Shown piece after piece: positions 18,579 to 26,671 of a stretch of 64,000 nt of DNA. Source of the DNA: Bacillus manliponensis (GTDB lineage Bacteria > Bacillota > Bacilli > Bacillales > Bacillaceae_G); contig NZ_JOTN01000011.1 of NCBI RefSeq assembly GCF_000712595.1, positions 78,593 to 142,592 on the forward strand, in the 5' to 3' direction. Under the pieces are notes generated by a model. It saw only the letters and a program-made list of their open reading frames with translations, did no database searches and was not told the DNA's origin. A program made the position numbers and the translations under genes. Numbering within the stretch: the first letter of the stretch is position 1; each line of letters starts with the position of its first letter.

Positions 18579-19028
18579 TTAGACGAGAACACTTGGAAAT
18601 ATTCCCCACACTAACTGTTGTCCCTCTTTATATTCATAAAAAATTTGTAGTAGTGTTTCTTCAGCTTCATCCTCGAGTTCATACATCACATTACCTTGTA
18701 ACACTCTCACTTCACCTTTTTCTACATCAACCCAAACAAAATAATGGTCACTTTTCTCATTTGGATACACAATTTGGATTTCATACTGAGCTGTTGCCTT
18801 TTCTACATCTACCCCAGCCACTTTCTTTTTCTGCTGCACAGCTTTCATAATTTGATTTACAACATCTTCACGCTCTTCCATTACCACACGTTTTAACGCC
18901 GGTTCTGCAGTATGGACATCTTCTTCAACTACTTTATTCACGACAACCGAAACCGTCCCTGTATACGACTTACAACCTGCCAACATTACAAGGGAGACTA
19001 TAATCATATAAATGTGCAGTTGTTTCAT
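18579..19028 (-). CDS. Putative lipoprotein
   Basis: This 149-residue protein has a signal peptide ending in lipobox LAGC (cysteine about residue 19). The mature part is rich in Glu, Val and Lys and I do not recognise a domain. ATG 19028 has AAGGAG eight bases upstream; GTG 19037 would be too close. It is 46 bases upstream of yneN and could share its transcript. Confidence 0.75.
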   Translation of the reverse strand: MKQLHIYMIIVSLVMLAGCKSYTGTVSVVVNKVVEEDVHTAEPALKRVVMEEREDVVNQIMKAVQQKKKVAGVDVEKATAQYEIQIVYPNEKSDHYFVWVDVEKGEVRVLQGNVMYELEDEAEETLLQIFYEYKEGQQLVWGIFPSVLV

Positions 19029-19037
19029 TTCTTTCAC

Positions 19038-19283
19038 TCCTTCCCACTCACTGACCGTATTCTATATATATGAAGGATGTCCTTCTATTTACTCTACTTT
19101 CGGCAAAAAATTATTCTTTGTTTTATATCACTTCTTTTATTGTTTTAAAAAATTAAAAGTCCACCACCAAATACATATAGATACATTCACATTACATATA
19201 TGAAGCACAGAGAACCACTTAACAACTTAATTTTCACCTCTTTTTTTATATTTTAAAACTGTTACTGAAAATTCAGCTTGTAT
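19038..19283. other. Spacer without a gene
   Basis: No coding frame with a ribosome binding site was seen. The region should hold the promoter of the lipoprotein gene and ends at hairpin repeat D. Confidence 0.5.
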
Positions 19284-19438
19284 ATAAAGTGAAACTTTAC
19301 ATACATAAGATTCTTCATCTCTCATTAATTACTAGCTAGACCAATCGAGCTGTCGCAAACTGATTATCTCTCACCTAAACTTTTCAGCCCTCTTAAATTT
19401 TAAAGGTGAGATTTGTACAGCCCGTTAGTGAGGATAAA
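19284..19438 (+). repeat. bcr1-type hairpin repeat, diverged full-length copy D
   Basis: ATAAA flanks lie at 19284-19288 and 19434-19438. The first stem is lost, but the second (AGCTAGA/TCGAGCT) and third (CTCACCT/AGGTGAG) keep pairing despite changes from AGCCCGA/TCGGGCT and CCCACCT/AGGTGGG. Such paired changes point to selection on structure. Confidence 0.8.
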
Positions 19439-19477
19439 ACAAAAGCTTGATTGGAATCCCAATCAAGCTTTTGTTTT
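19436..19477 (-). terminator. Terminator of aconitase
   Basis: A 19-base stem (19436-19454 with 19459-19477) around AAGCTTGATTGG lies 14 bases after the acnA stop. Its left arm overlaps the end of repeat D. Confidence 0.85.
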
Positions 19478-19490
19478 ATATTTATATCTA

Positions 19491-22214
19491 TTAGTTAGAT
19501 ACTTTCGACTCTTCAATTTTCTCACGAAGAACCATTTGTAAAATACCACCGTGACGGTAGTAGTCAATTTCAACTTCACTATCAAAACGTGCTACAACTT
19601 CGAACTTTGTTTCTTTACCATCTGCGTCAGTTGCTACTACTGTAACAAGGTCACGTGGTTTTACTGTTTTATCAATTTGAATTTCAAACGACTCGTTACC
19701 AGAAAGACCTAACGTTTCAGCACTTTCGCCATCTTTGAACTGTAATGGTAACACACCCATTAACACAAGGTTACTGCGGTGAATACGCTCGAAACTTTCC
19801 GCGATAACTGCTTTAATACCTAAAAGATTCGTACCTTTCGCTGCCCAGTCACGAGAACTTCCCATACCGTAATCTTTTCCAGCGATAACAAGAAGTCCTG
19901 TACCATCTTCTTTATATTTCATTGCAGCATCGTAAATGGACGTTACTTCACCTGTTGGCCAGTATGTTGTGAAACCACCTTCTGTACCTGGTGCGATTTG
20001 GTTTTTAATGCGAATGTTCGCAAACGTACCACGCATCATTACTTCATGGTTACCACGACGAGAACCATATGAGTTGAAGTCCACTGGCTGTACGCCATTT
20101 TCTAATAAATAACGACCTGCTGGTGTATGCTTGCCGATAGAACCTGCTGGTGAAATGTGGTCTGTTGTTACAGTGTCTCCAAATTTACCGATTACACGTA
20201 AGCTAGAAAGCGGCTCTACTTCACCTGGTTCTTTTGATAAACCTTCAAAGAATGGTGGGTTTTGAATATACGTTGAGTCGTTATCCCAAGTATATAATGC
20301 CTCATTTGAAGTTTGAATTTCATTCCAGCGCTCGTTACTATTAAATACTTGCGCATATTCTTTCTTGAATAGTTCAGATGTTACAACACTTTGAACTACT
20401 TCTTCAATTTCTTTCGCTGTTGGCCAAATATCATTAAAGTATACTGCATTGCCATCTTTATCTGTACCAATCACATCGTTTTTCAGATCAACATCAACTG
20501 TACCAGCAAGCGCATATGCCACAACAAGTGGTGGTGATGCTAAGTAGTTTGCTTTTACAAGTGGATGAATACGACCTTCAAAGTTACGGTTACCTGATAA
20601 CACAGATGTTACTAATAAGTCATTGGCAGCGATTGCTTCTTCTAACTCATCCTCTAATGGACCAGAGTTTCCGATACAAGTTGTACATCCGTATCCAACT
20701 GTTTGGAATCCTAATTGATCTAAATATGTTGTTAAACCTGATTTATCTAAGTATTCTGTTACAACTTTTGAACCTGGTGCTAATGATGTTTTTACATACC
20801 CAGGTACTTTTAGACCTTTTTCAATCGCTTTCTTCGCTACTAAACCTGCACCAATTAATACATATGGATTTGATGTATTTGTACAGCTTGTAATTGCCGC
20901 AATTGCAATCGCACCTGTTTTCATCGTTACTTCTTTATCTTTTAATACAACTGTCACTTCTTTATCAAATTCTTGCTCGTCAAAACCAAGACCTTGTGTT
21001 CCAACCGGAGCAACAACTGCTTGACGGAATGAATCCTTCATATTTGAAAGAGGGATTAAATCTTGCGGACGTTTTGGTCCAGAAAGATTTGTTTCAATTG
21101 TATTTAGGTCGATTTCAACAAGATCTGTATAAATTGGATCTTCACTATCTGCAAAGTAGAATAGATCATTTTCTTTACAATACTCTTCAACAACGCGAAC
21201 TTGCTCTTCATCTCTTCCTGTTAAACGTAAATATTCTAATGAAATTTCATCGATTGGGAAGAATCCACACGTTGCACCGTATTCTGGTGCCATGTTTGAA
21301 ATTGTCGCACGGTCAGCAAGTGGCATGCTCTTTAATCCTGCACCAAAGAACTCAACAAATTTACCAACTACACCTTTTTGACGTAATACTTGCGTTACTT
21401 TTAAAGCCACATCTGTTGCTGTTGTACCACTTGGAAGCGTACCTGTTAATTTCACACCGATAACTTCTGGTACTGGAAAGTATGATGGTTGCCCAAGCAT
21501 TCCTGCCTCTGCCTCAATACCACCAACACCCCAGCCAAGAACACCAATACCGTTAATCATTGTCGTATGGGAGTCTGTTCCTACTAAAGAATCTGGGTAT
21601 GCAATTAACTCACCTTCAGCATTTTTTGTTGCATGAACAACCGGTGCTAAATACTCAAGGTTTACTTGGTGTACGATACCTGTTGCTGGTGGAACTGCAC
21701 GATAGTTATCAAATGATTTTTGTGCCCAGCTTAAAAATTTATAACGCTCTTCATTACGTTTAAACTCTAAGTCCATGTTGAACTCAAGCGCGTCTGCTGT
21801 ACCCGCTCTATCAACCTGCACAGAGTGATCAATAACAAGGTCAACTGTAATTTCTGGATTAATTTTATCAGGGTCTCCTCCCATATCAGCCATTGCTTTA
21901 CGAAGTGATGCTAAGTCAACGACAGCTGGTACCCCTGTGAAATCTTGTAAAATAACACGAGATGGTTTAAATGGAACATCGATATCTTGTACTTCAGCTG
22001 TTCCCCACTTCGCTAAATTTGTAACATGCTCCTCTTTAATAACACGTCCGTCTACTTGACGTAGTACAGATTCAAGTAATACTTTAATAGAATAAGGAAG
22101 TTTAGATACATTACCAACACCTGCATCTTCAAGTGCTTTTAAGCTATAGTAATGATACGTTTTCCCCTCTAATTCAAATGCTTTTCTAGACTGGAATGGA
22201 TTGTGTTTTACCAT
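19491..22214 (-). CDS. acnA: Aconitate hydratase
   Basis: This 907-residue enzyme interconverts citrate and isocitrate in the TCA cycle and, in Bacillus, binds RNA when its cluster is lost. The 4Fe-4S cysteines are in SCTNTSNP (about residue 444) and [10 protein letters not shown] (about 510). The C-terminal swivel domain has [18 protein letters not shown] 22214 follows AGGGGGGAA. A promoter and a CcpC-like dyad lie upstream. It corresponds to B. subtilis citB. Confidence 0.97.
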   Translation of the reverse strand: MVKHNPFQSRKAFELEGKTYHYYSLKALEDAGVGNVSKLPYSIKVLLESVLRQVDGRVIKEEHVTNLAKWGTAEVQDIDVPFKPSRVILQDFTGVPAVVDLASLRKAMADMGGDPDKINPEITVDLVIDHSVQVDRAGTADALEFNMDLEFKRNEERYKFLSWAQKSFDNYRAVPPATGIVHQVNLEYLAPVVHATKNAEGELIAYPDSLVGTDSHTTMINGIGVLGWGVGGIEAEAGMLGQPSYFPVPEVIGVKLTGTLPSGTTATDVALKVTQVLRQKGVVGKFVEFFGAGLKSMPLADRATISNMAPEYGATCGFFPIDEISLEYLRLTGRDEEQVRVVEEYCKENDLFYFADSEDPIYTDLVEIDLNTIETNLSGPKRPQDLIPLSNMKDSFRQAVVAPVGTQGLGFDEQEFDKEVTVVLKDKEVTMKTGAIAIAAITSCTNTSNPYVLIGAGLVAKKAIEKGLKVPGYVKTSLAPGSKVVTEYLDKSGLTTYLDQLGFQTVGYGCTTCIGNSGPLEDELEEAIAANDLLVTSVLSGNRNFEGRIHPLVKANYLASPPLVVAYALAGTVDVDLKNDVIGTDKDGNAVYFNDIWPTAKEIEEVVQSVVTSELFKKEYAQVFNSNERWNEIQTSNEALYTWDNDSTYIQNPPFFEGLSKEPGEVEPLSSLRVIGKFGDTVTTDHISPAGSIGKHTPAGRYLLENGVQPVDFNSYGSRRGNHEVMMRGTFANIRIKNQIAPGTEGGFTTYWPTGEVTSIYDAAMKYKEDGTGLLVIAGKDYGMGSSRDWAAKGTNLLGIKAVIAESFERIHRSNLVLMGVLPLQFKDGESAETLGLSGNESFEIQIDKTVKPRDLVTVVATDADGKETKFEVVARFDSEVEIDYYRHGGILQMVLREKIEESKVSN

Positions 22215-22250
22215 TGTGTTCCCCCCTGTTTAAACGCGCCTAAAATTTTC

Positions 22251-22279
22251 TGAATATAAAATATAGACAAATTTTTCAA
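22251..22279 (-). promoter_or_regulatory. Promoter of acnA
   Basis: On the minus strand TTGAAA (22274-22279) and TATTCA (22251-22256) are separated by 17 bases, ending 37 bases before the start codon. Confidence 0.6.
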
Positions 22280-22291
22280 TACCTTACGATA

Positions 22292-22361
22292 ATATATTAT
22301 TACAACTTTCTAAATAAGTAAATAATAAGAAACTTATGGTTTTCTATAAGTTTCTGTTATA
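22292..22361. promoter_or_regulatory. 70-base block with inverted repeat, candidate CcpC operator of acnA
   Basis: The block contains AATAAGAAACTTAT and, facing it, ATAAGTTTCTGTTAT. The second half fits ATAA-N7-TTAT, the CcpC box known from B. subtilis citB. Nearly the same block occurs upstream of the MFS gene at 25397-25466. Confidence 0.5.
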
Positions 22362-22444
22362 CCTATACCTTAAAACATAAAAAGCTTTATTTTCTCTCCA
22401 ATAAAGTGCTATATCATGCGTACGAACAATTATATCTTCTTATT

Positions 22445-22554
22445 ATAAATGAGACTTCAATCAAGCTTTCACATAGTGTTAATCTCTTACCTAAACTTCC
22501 TCGCTTCTTTCAAATTTTAAAGTGAAAGTTTACAGCCCGTTAATGCGGGATAAA
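22445..22554 (+). repeat. bcr1-type repeat, short copy E lacking the first two stems
   Basis: ATAAA flanks lie at 22445-22449 and 22550-22554. The left hairpins are gone; the CTTACCTAAACTTCC segment and the end ACAGCCCGTTAATGCGGGATAAA of the third module remain. Confidence 0.75.
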
Positions 22555-22678
22555 AAGAGAATCAGCAAATCTTCTCCTTCTTGTTGAATAGCTCACATCG
22601 CCTTAACAAATACTATGCATTGTACAATATTCAGCTAAAGGTTTTTCTTTAGCACGATGAAGTTAAGGGGGATATAAA

Positions 22679-22828
22679 ATGGGTAAACGAAAAGCAAATC
22701 ATGCTATCCCAGGAATGAATGCGGCGGCGGCTCAAGGGCAAGGAGCTGGGTATAATGAAGAGTTTGCAAACGAACCGCTAACTGCTGCACAGCGCCAAAA
22801 CAATAAAAAACGAAAAAAGAATCAATAA
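22679..22828 (+). CDS. sspO: Small acid-soluble spore protein O
   Basis: This 49-residue forespore protein ([20 protein letters not shown]) ends in NNKKRKKNQ, like B. subtilis SspO. ATG 22679 follows TTAAGGGGGATA. Its TAA stop lies inside the ATAAA flank of repeat F, so the repeat abuts the coding end exactly. In B. subtilis sspO is next to sspP and divergent from citB, as here. Confidence 0.93.
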   Translation: MGKRKANHAIPGMNAAAAQGQGAGYNEEFANEPLTAAQRQNNKKRKKNQ

Positions 22829-22919
22829 AGTGAAAATCCAATCAGTTGGGGGTTCTTCATCCCCCATTGATTATTAGCCTGACCCATCAAATTTTTACAA
22901 GCTGTTAATGCAAAATAAA
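22825..22919 (+). repeat. bcr1-type repeat, short copy F lacking the third stem
   Basis: ATAAA flanks lie at 22825-22829 and 22915-22919. The first stem is present (GTTGGGGG/CCCCCATT), the second is eroded, and the long third stem is replaced by TTTTACAAGCTGTTAATGC. Confidence 0.8.
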
Positions 22920-22960
22920 AAGGCAAAAGTCCCAAGGGAATTCCTTTTGGGACTTTTATT
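22919..22960 (-). terminator. Terminator of the gene at 22966
   Basis: The stem AAAAGTCCCAA/TTGGGACTTTT (22925-22935 with 22947-22957) lies just after the stop codon. Confidence 0.75.
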
Positions 22961-22965
22961 GTTCT

Positions 22966-23232
22966 TTATATATCAGATGATTCATCTACATGTTGTATAA
23001 TGCGCTGTAAATCATCCTCATATTTTTTAAGCTGCGAGCGCTGCGTTTCTGAAGCAACTTCTAATGCATTTTGAATTTGTTCATACGCTTCTTGTACTTC
23101 CTGACGTAAATGCTTTAAATCATGTCCATAATTCGGATCATTCTTCACAATATTATCGTATGAATGCATCGCATCTACGACTCCTTGCTGAGCTGCTTGA
23201 AATGCTTGTTGTTTATCTTTATGATAAGGCAT
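22966..23232 (-). CDS. Small coiled-coil protein of unknown function
   Basis: This 88-residue soluble, highly charged protein is predicted to be almost all helical (for example LRQEVQEAYEQIQNALEVAS). I do not recognise it. ATG 23232 follows AAAGGGGAAAG. It sits between sspO and sspP, where B. subtilis has no gene, so it is an insertion in the conserved order; a spore role is possible from context only. Confidence 0.75.
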   Translation of the reverse strand: MPYHKDKQQAFQAAQQGVVDAMHSYDNIVKNDPNYGHDLKHLRQEVQEAYEQIQNALEVASETQRSQLKKYEDDLQRIIQHVDESSDI

Positions 23233-23343
23233 TGTCTTTCCCCTTTCTGTCTAATCCTCCCACTTATCTTTACCAGTTTTCTTCAAAACATTCTCGTATA
23301 ATTTCATAAAGTTCTCTCATCCTAATAAGGAGGGGGTGCAACT

Positions 23344-23487
23344 ATGGAACACAACAACAGTAAATCCATTCGTAAAAATACACCAAAAGGGCAACCTTCT
23401 GGTCAACCAGAACCAATGAGCGGATCTCATAAAGTGAAGAATAAAAATCATTCAAGACAGAAACATCATTCTCACCATGATATGTAA
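23344..23487 (+). CDS. sspP: Small acid-soluble spore protein P
   Basis: This 47-residue protein ([20 protein letters not shown], His-rich end HHSHHDM) matches SspP. ATG 23344 follows AAGGAGGGGGTGC. A palindromic terminator starts at its stop codon. Confidence 0.9.
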   Translation: MEHNNSKSIRKNTPKGQPSGQPEPMSGSHKVKNKNHSRQKHHSHHDM

Positions 23488-23515
23488 AAGGATAGTGCAT
23501 ATGCACTATCCTTTT
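23486..23515 (+). terminator. Terminator of sspP
   Basis: The 15-base arms AAAAGGATAGTGCAT/ATGCACTATCCTTTT are perfectly complementary. Confidence 0.75.
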
Positions 23516-23621
23516 ACATATCATTTCTATCTCCTCACACATTTTGTCTTCTACTCCTCACCACTTCTCTTCATATCGCATATCTTAATGATGAATTGAG
23601 ATTTTACGGAGGTTTTCTGTT

Positions 23622-24011
23622 ATGGGCAAAAAGAAAGAGAAGGACTGCCTCTTTCATGTGGACGGATTTGAAGAATGGATGAATCAATTTTGCTCAGATT
23701 CATACGTAAACTCACAATACACAGATACATTTCATGTTGATTTATTTGAAACAGATGAAGAATACATTTTAGAAGCGAACATTCCTGAAGTAATTGAGAA
23801 AAATATTCTTATTACAAAATTAGAGACAGGCCTACACATTCAAATATTTTGTAACAACTCTTTTCTACAACGCACAATCTCTTTACCAACTAATATAATA
23901 GATAAGAAAATGTTGGCCTGCTTAGAGCATCATCTTCTTAACATTCACATTTCAAAAACAACGCAAGCGGATAACGAAGAAGCACAAATCTCTTTTCAAA
24001 AATCAATATGA
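23622..24011 (+). CDS. cotM: CotM-like spore coat protein with Hsp20/alpha-crystallin fold
   Basis: This 129-residue protein has a degenerate small-heat-shock core (DTFHVDLFETDEEYILEANI, about residues 40-60). The position beside sspP and the fold match B. subtilis CotM, an outer spore coat protein. ATG 23622 follows GGAGG. The C-terminal IXI-type tail is not obvious. Confidence 0.8.
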   Translation: MGKKKEKDCLFHVDGFEEWMNQFCSDSYVNSQYTDTFHVDLFETDEEYILEANIPEVIEKNILITKLETGLHIQIFCNNSFLQRTISLPTNIIDKKMLACLEHHLLNIHISKTTQADNEEAQISFQKSI

Positions 24012-24013
24012 TT

Positions 24014-24046
24014 AAAAGGGCTGACGGCACATATCGTCAGCCTTTT
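24014..24046. terminator. Bidirectional terminator between cotM-like and MFS genes
   Basis: The stem AAAAGG-CTGACG/CGTCAGCCTTTT has one bulged G and T runs on both sides. Confidence 0.7.
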
Positions 24047-24050
24047 CTTA

Positions 24051-25283
24051 TTATATTTGTGCCTCTAATTTCTCATCTATTGTCCTTTTATTTAGCAAAT
24101 TTTTTGCGACTAGCAACAGTGGAAATGCTATTAGTGAAGACACCGCTAACAATGTAAAAATGGTAAACCCATTTTGATAGCCATAATAATCTATTAAAAT
24201 ACCACCAACAAAAGGCCCTAGCACAACCCCAACTCCAGAAAATCCCATTGCCCCAAAATATGTGCCTTTCAAATGCGGAACTGCAATTTGATCAATAAAT
24301 ATATCTGTCATTGAAAACATTAATACTTCACCAATTGTAAATATAATGGTGCAAAGGAAAACTACTACCATTGACTGTGCAAGTCCGAACCCAAACAAAC
24401 CAATGCTCACAAATATTGTACCAACCATAATTGATACAAGTGGTGTATACTTTTTAAACATTTGAATAAGTGGGTACTGAACAATCACAACTGTAACTGC
24501 ATTTAATGTTAGTGCATAAGAAAATAAAGTGATCCCATCTTCAAATAATTGAGAGTTTGCGAAATATTGAGAAATAGTTGAAGAAAACTGTGCATATCCT
24601 GCTGTACTCATAATAATACCAAGCAATACAACTAAAAAAACAGTATCTCTCCTTAAAATACGTACAGCTCCCGCAAATGTAGTCCGCTCTTTCTTATTCG
24701 TTTCTTTCTCTTCCATACGATATTTGCGAAATTGCAATATTATAACAATCATATAAAGTGCATATACAATAGCCGCTACTAAAAATGGCATGACAGACTG
24801 TGCACTCCCAATCTGCAGACCAACAAGCGGTCCAACTGCAAACCCGACATTAATTGCACCGTAACGTAGATTGAATACTAACAAGCGATTTTCTGGCTTT
24901 GTTAAATCTGACAACAGAGCACGAGACGTTGGTTCAAAGAACGAACGACACAGTCCATTTAATGCATTTAACAAAAAGAATGATGCAGTGTTTTCTGCAA
25001 AAGCAAACCCAATAAAAACGAAAATCCATAAAGCGATAGAACCAATCATAATACGTTTTCTTCCATACCGATCTGATAAGTTCCCTCCTATGAAACTTGC
25101 AAATACACCAATTAATGCACTCGTTCCAATAATGGCTCCCGTCACACTAGCTGATATATCTTTAACCGTCGTTAAATAAATCGCCAAAAATGGAATGCTC
25201 ATCGATGTTGCAAAACGTGCAAATAATGTCCCAATGATAATACTCATCCCAATTGGATGAATTTGTTGTAACTTCCCCTTCAT
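24051..25283 (-). CDS. Major facilitator superfamily exporter
   Basis: This 410-residue, 12-segment transporter has the MFS loop motif GGNLSDRYGRKR (about residues 66-77) and the antiporter-type GPLVG motif in segment five, so it is likely a drug/H+ antiporter of the DHA group. The substrate is unknown. ATG 25283 follows AAGGGGAG; the frame to 25307 has no site. A 70-base block nearly identical to that before acnA lies 114-183 bases upstream. Confidence 0.88.
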   Translation of the reverse strand: MKGKLQQIHPIGMSIIIGTLFARFATSMSIPFLAIYLTTVKDISASVTGAIIGTSALIGVFASFIGGNLSDRYGRKRIMIGSIALWIFVFIGFAFAENTASFFLLNALNGLCRSFFEPTSRALLSDLTKPENRLLVFNLRYGAINVGFAVGPLVGLQIGSAQSVMPFLVAAIVYALYMIVIILQFRKYRMEEKETNKKERTTFAGAVRILRRDTVFLVVLLGIIMSTAGYAQFSSTISQYFANSQLFEDGITLFSYALTLNAVTVVIVQYPLIQMFKKYTPLVSIMVGTIFVSIGLFGFGLAQSMVVVFLCTIIFTIGEVLMFSMTDIFIDQIAVPHLKGTYFGAMGFSGVGVVLGPFVGGILIDYYGYQNGFTIFTLLAVSSLIAFPLLLVAKNLLNKRTIDEKLEAQI

Positions 25284-25396
25284 TTTCTCCCCTTCTTTAC
25301 ACAGCACGCCTGTTTAGTTTGCACCATACTACGCATCTAATTCACGCACTTATATTTAGAAAACTTATATCATTAACCTTTTTCTCCTCCCATTTC

Positions 25397-25466
25397 ATAT
25401 ATTATTACAATCATTTACAGAAACAAATAATAAGAAACTTATAACTTTTTATAAGTTTCTGTTATA
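25397..25466. promoter_or_regulatory. 70-base block shared with the acnA upstream region
   Basis: It aligns without gaps to 22292-22361. The core AAATAATAAGAAACTTAT, the spacer of seven bases and TATAAGTTTCTGTTATA are the same; only the spacer and a 14-base internal stretch differ. It contains ATAA-N7-TTAT. It lies in the upstream region of the MFS gene. Confidence 0.5.
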
Positions 25467-25481
25467 GCAATTTCAATATAT

Positions 25482-25512
25482 AAAGGGCTGATGATATATT
25501 ATCAGCCCTTTC
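25482..25512 (-). terminator. Terminator of the gene at 25524
   Basis: The 11-base stem AAAGGGCTGAT/ATCAGCCCTTT lies 12 bases after the stop codon. Confidence 0.7.
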
Positions 25513-25523
25513 ACATCTTTCTT

Positions 25524-25952
25524 TTACACATTCTCATATTGCTGCTGCGTACGAGAAACTCTTGTTAACTCCATGTTAATTCCATATGTAAATTGCAATT
25601 CTTTTAACACAGATTCTAATGAAATCGTTACATTATATTTCGTATTAAACTCACTTACACACGTTGCTACTTCATCATATGTGTAGCTGTATTCTCCAGA
25701 AATCAAGCTTTTCATATCAAAGCATTCATTTATACAAAGTTGAACGAGAAGTTGATCATACATGAAGATAACATCTTCTTTCTTCCAAAGTAGCTCTTTT
25801 ACATACAACCGATCAAATGATACACTTTCTCGGTTACATTCTTTTAAATGACGGGTCATGTCATGAAGCTCTCTGTATAGTTCAGAAATACTTGTATTTA
25901 AATGAATTAATTTATTTACCCCATTTTCATACAACATCGTATCAACCCCCAT
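25524..25952 (-). CDS. Hypothetical protein
   Basis: This 142-residue soluble protein is not recognised. It is mostly helical (LIHLNTSISELYRELHDMTR) with a conserved-looking MKSLISGEYSYTYDEVATCV region. The start is uncertain: ATG 25952 follows AAAGGA, ATG 25937 follows GGGGGT. It is monocistronic, between repeat G and the MFS gene. Confidence 0.65.
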   Translation of the reverse strand: MGVDTMLYENGVNKLIHLNTSISELYRELHDMTRHLKECNRESVSFDRLYVKELLWKKEDVIFMYDQLLVQLCINECFDMKSLISGEYSYTYDEVATCVSEFNTKYNVTISLESVLKELQFTYGINMELTRVSRTQQQYENV

Positions 25953-26014
25953 TATGTTCCTTTTCTTTATTATAGCAAGAAAATTCAAAAAGTCTTTCTT
26001 TTCTTACCAAATTA

Positions 26015-26109
26015 ATAAAATGGAACTTCAATCAGTAGGGTTTTCTCCATCCCCCACTGATTGTCAGCCCAATCAATCGGGCTTTTACTGGCTGTTAATG
26101 CAGGATAAA
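26015..26109 (+). repeat. bcr1-type repeat, short copy G lacking the third stem
   Basis: ATAAA flanks lie at 26015-26019 and 26105-26109. The first two stems are present and the third is replaced by TTTTACTGGCTGTTAATGC, as in copies F and H. It lies seven bases beyond the broken HAD gene. Confidence 0.8.
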
Positions 26110-26115
26110 GGAAAT

Positions 26116-26607
26116 TCAAAGGCATAGTGAGATTGTATAGATTTCCATTAAATCTAGCGCACGGTCTCCAACAGCAAGATGAATATCATACTTTTCATTC
26201 ATATATTGATAGGCTTCTACTTCTGGTTTTCTTGGAAACTCATCTTCCATTCCAATAATCTCAGAAAATTACTGTAACAAACCATGATATTCTAATATGC
26301 GCTTCACTTCTTCTCTTGAATTATGCGTAACAATACAATTACTATTTGCACATTTTAAAACATCTTCAACATATGGAAAAACTTGATACTCCGATGGATG
26401 AATCGATTTTTCCCTTTTTAACATATAGTGAATTTGCCTCTGTGAAAGTTTGTAATGCTTAACGGCATGCGTTAAAGAAACCTTCGCATGTCTCATAATT
26501 TCTTCTTTATCTATATGACTTCCAATTACTTCACTAAAAATACGTATAAAGACCGGATAACTATCTACTAACGTTCCATCAAAGTCCCAAAGTATGTTTA
26601 TACTCAT
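26116..26607 (-). pseudogene. Broken HAD-family phosphatase
   Basis: The frame starts normally at ATG 26607 after GGAGGGATGG, with HAD motif I (ILWDFDGTLVDSYPVF), a helical cap and motif II (CIVTHNS). An in-frame TAA stops it at 26269-26271 after 113 codons. The same frame continues with FSEIIGMEDEFPRKPEVEAY and the start of motif IV, VGDRALDL, then becomes unrelated and ends at 26116. Both the nonsense codon and the missing tail argue for inactivation. The substrate of the ancestor was probably a sugar phosphate or phosphoglycolate-type compound. Confidence 0.8.
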
Positions 26608-26630
26608 AACCATCCCTCCTCAAAAAAAGA

Positions 26631-26660
26631 TAAGGTAACATACGGTCGTATGTTACCTTA
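26631..26660 (-). terminator. Terminator of first acyl-CoA ligase gene
   Basis: The 14-base stem TAAGGTAACATACG/CGTATGTTACCTTA lies 11 bases after the stop codon. It resembles the terminator of the tandem copy. Confidence 0.75.
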
Positions 26661-26671
26661 GAAAAATGAAG

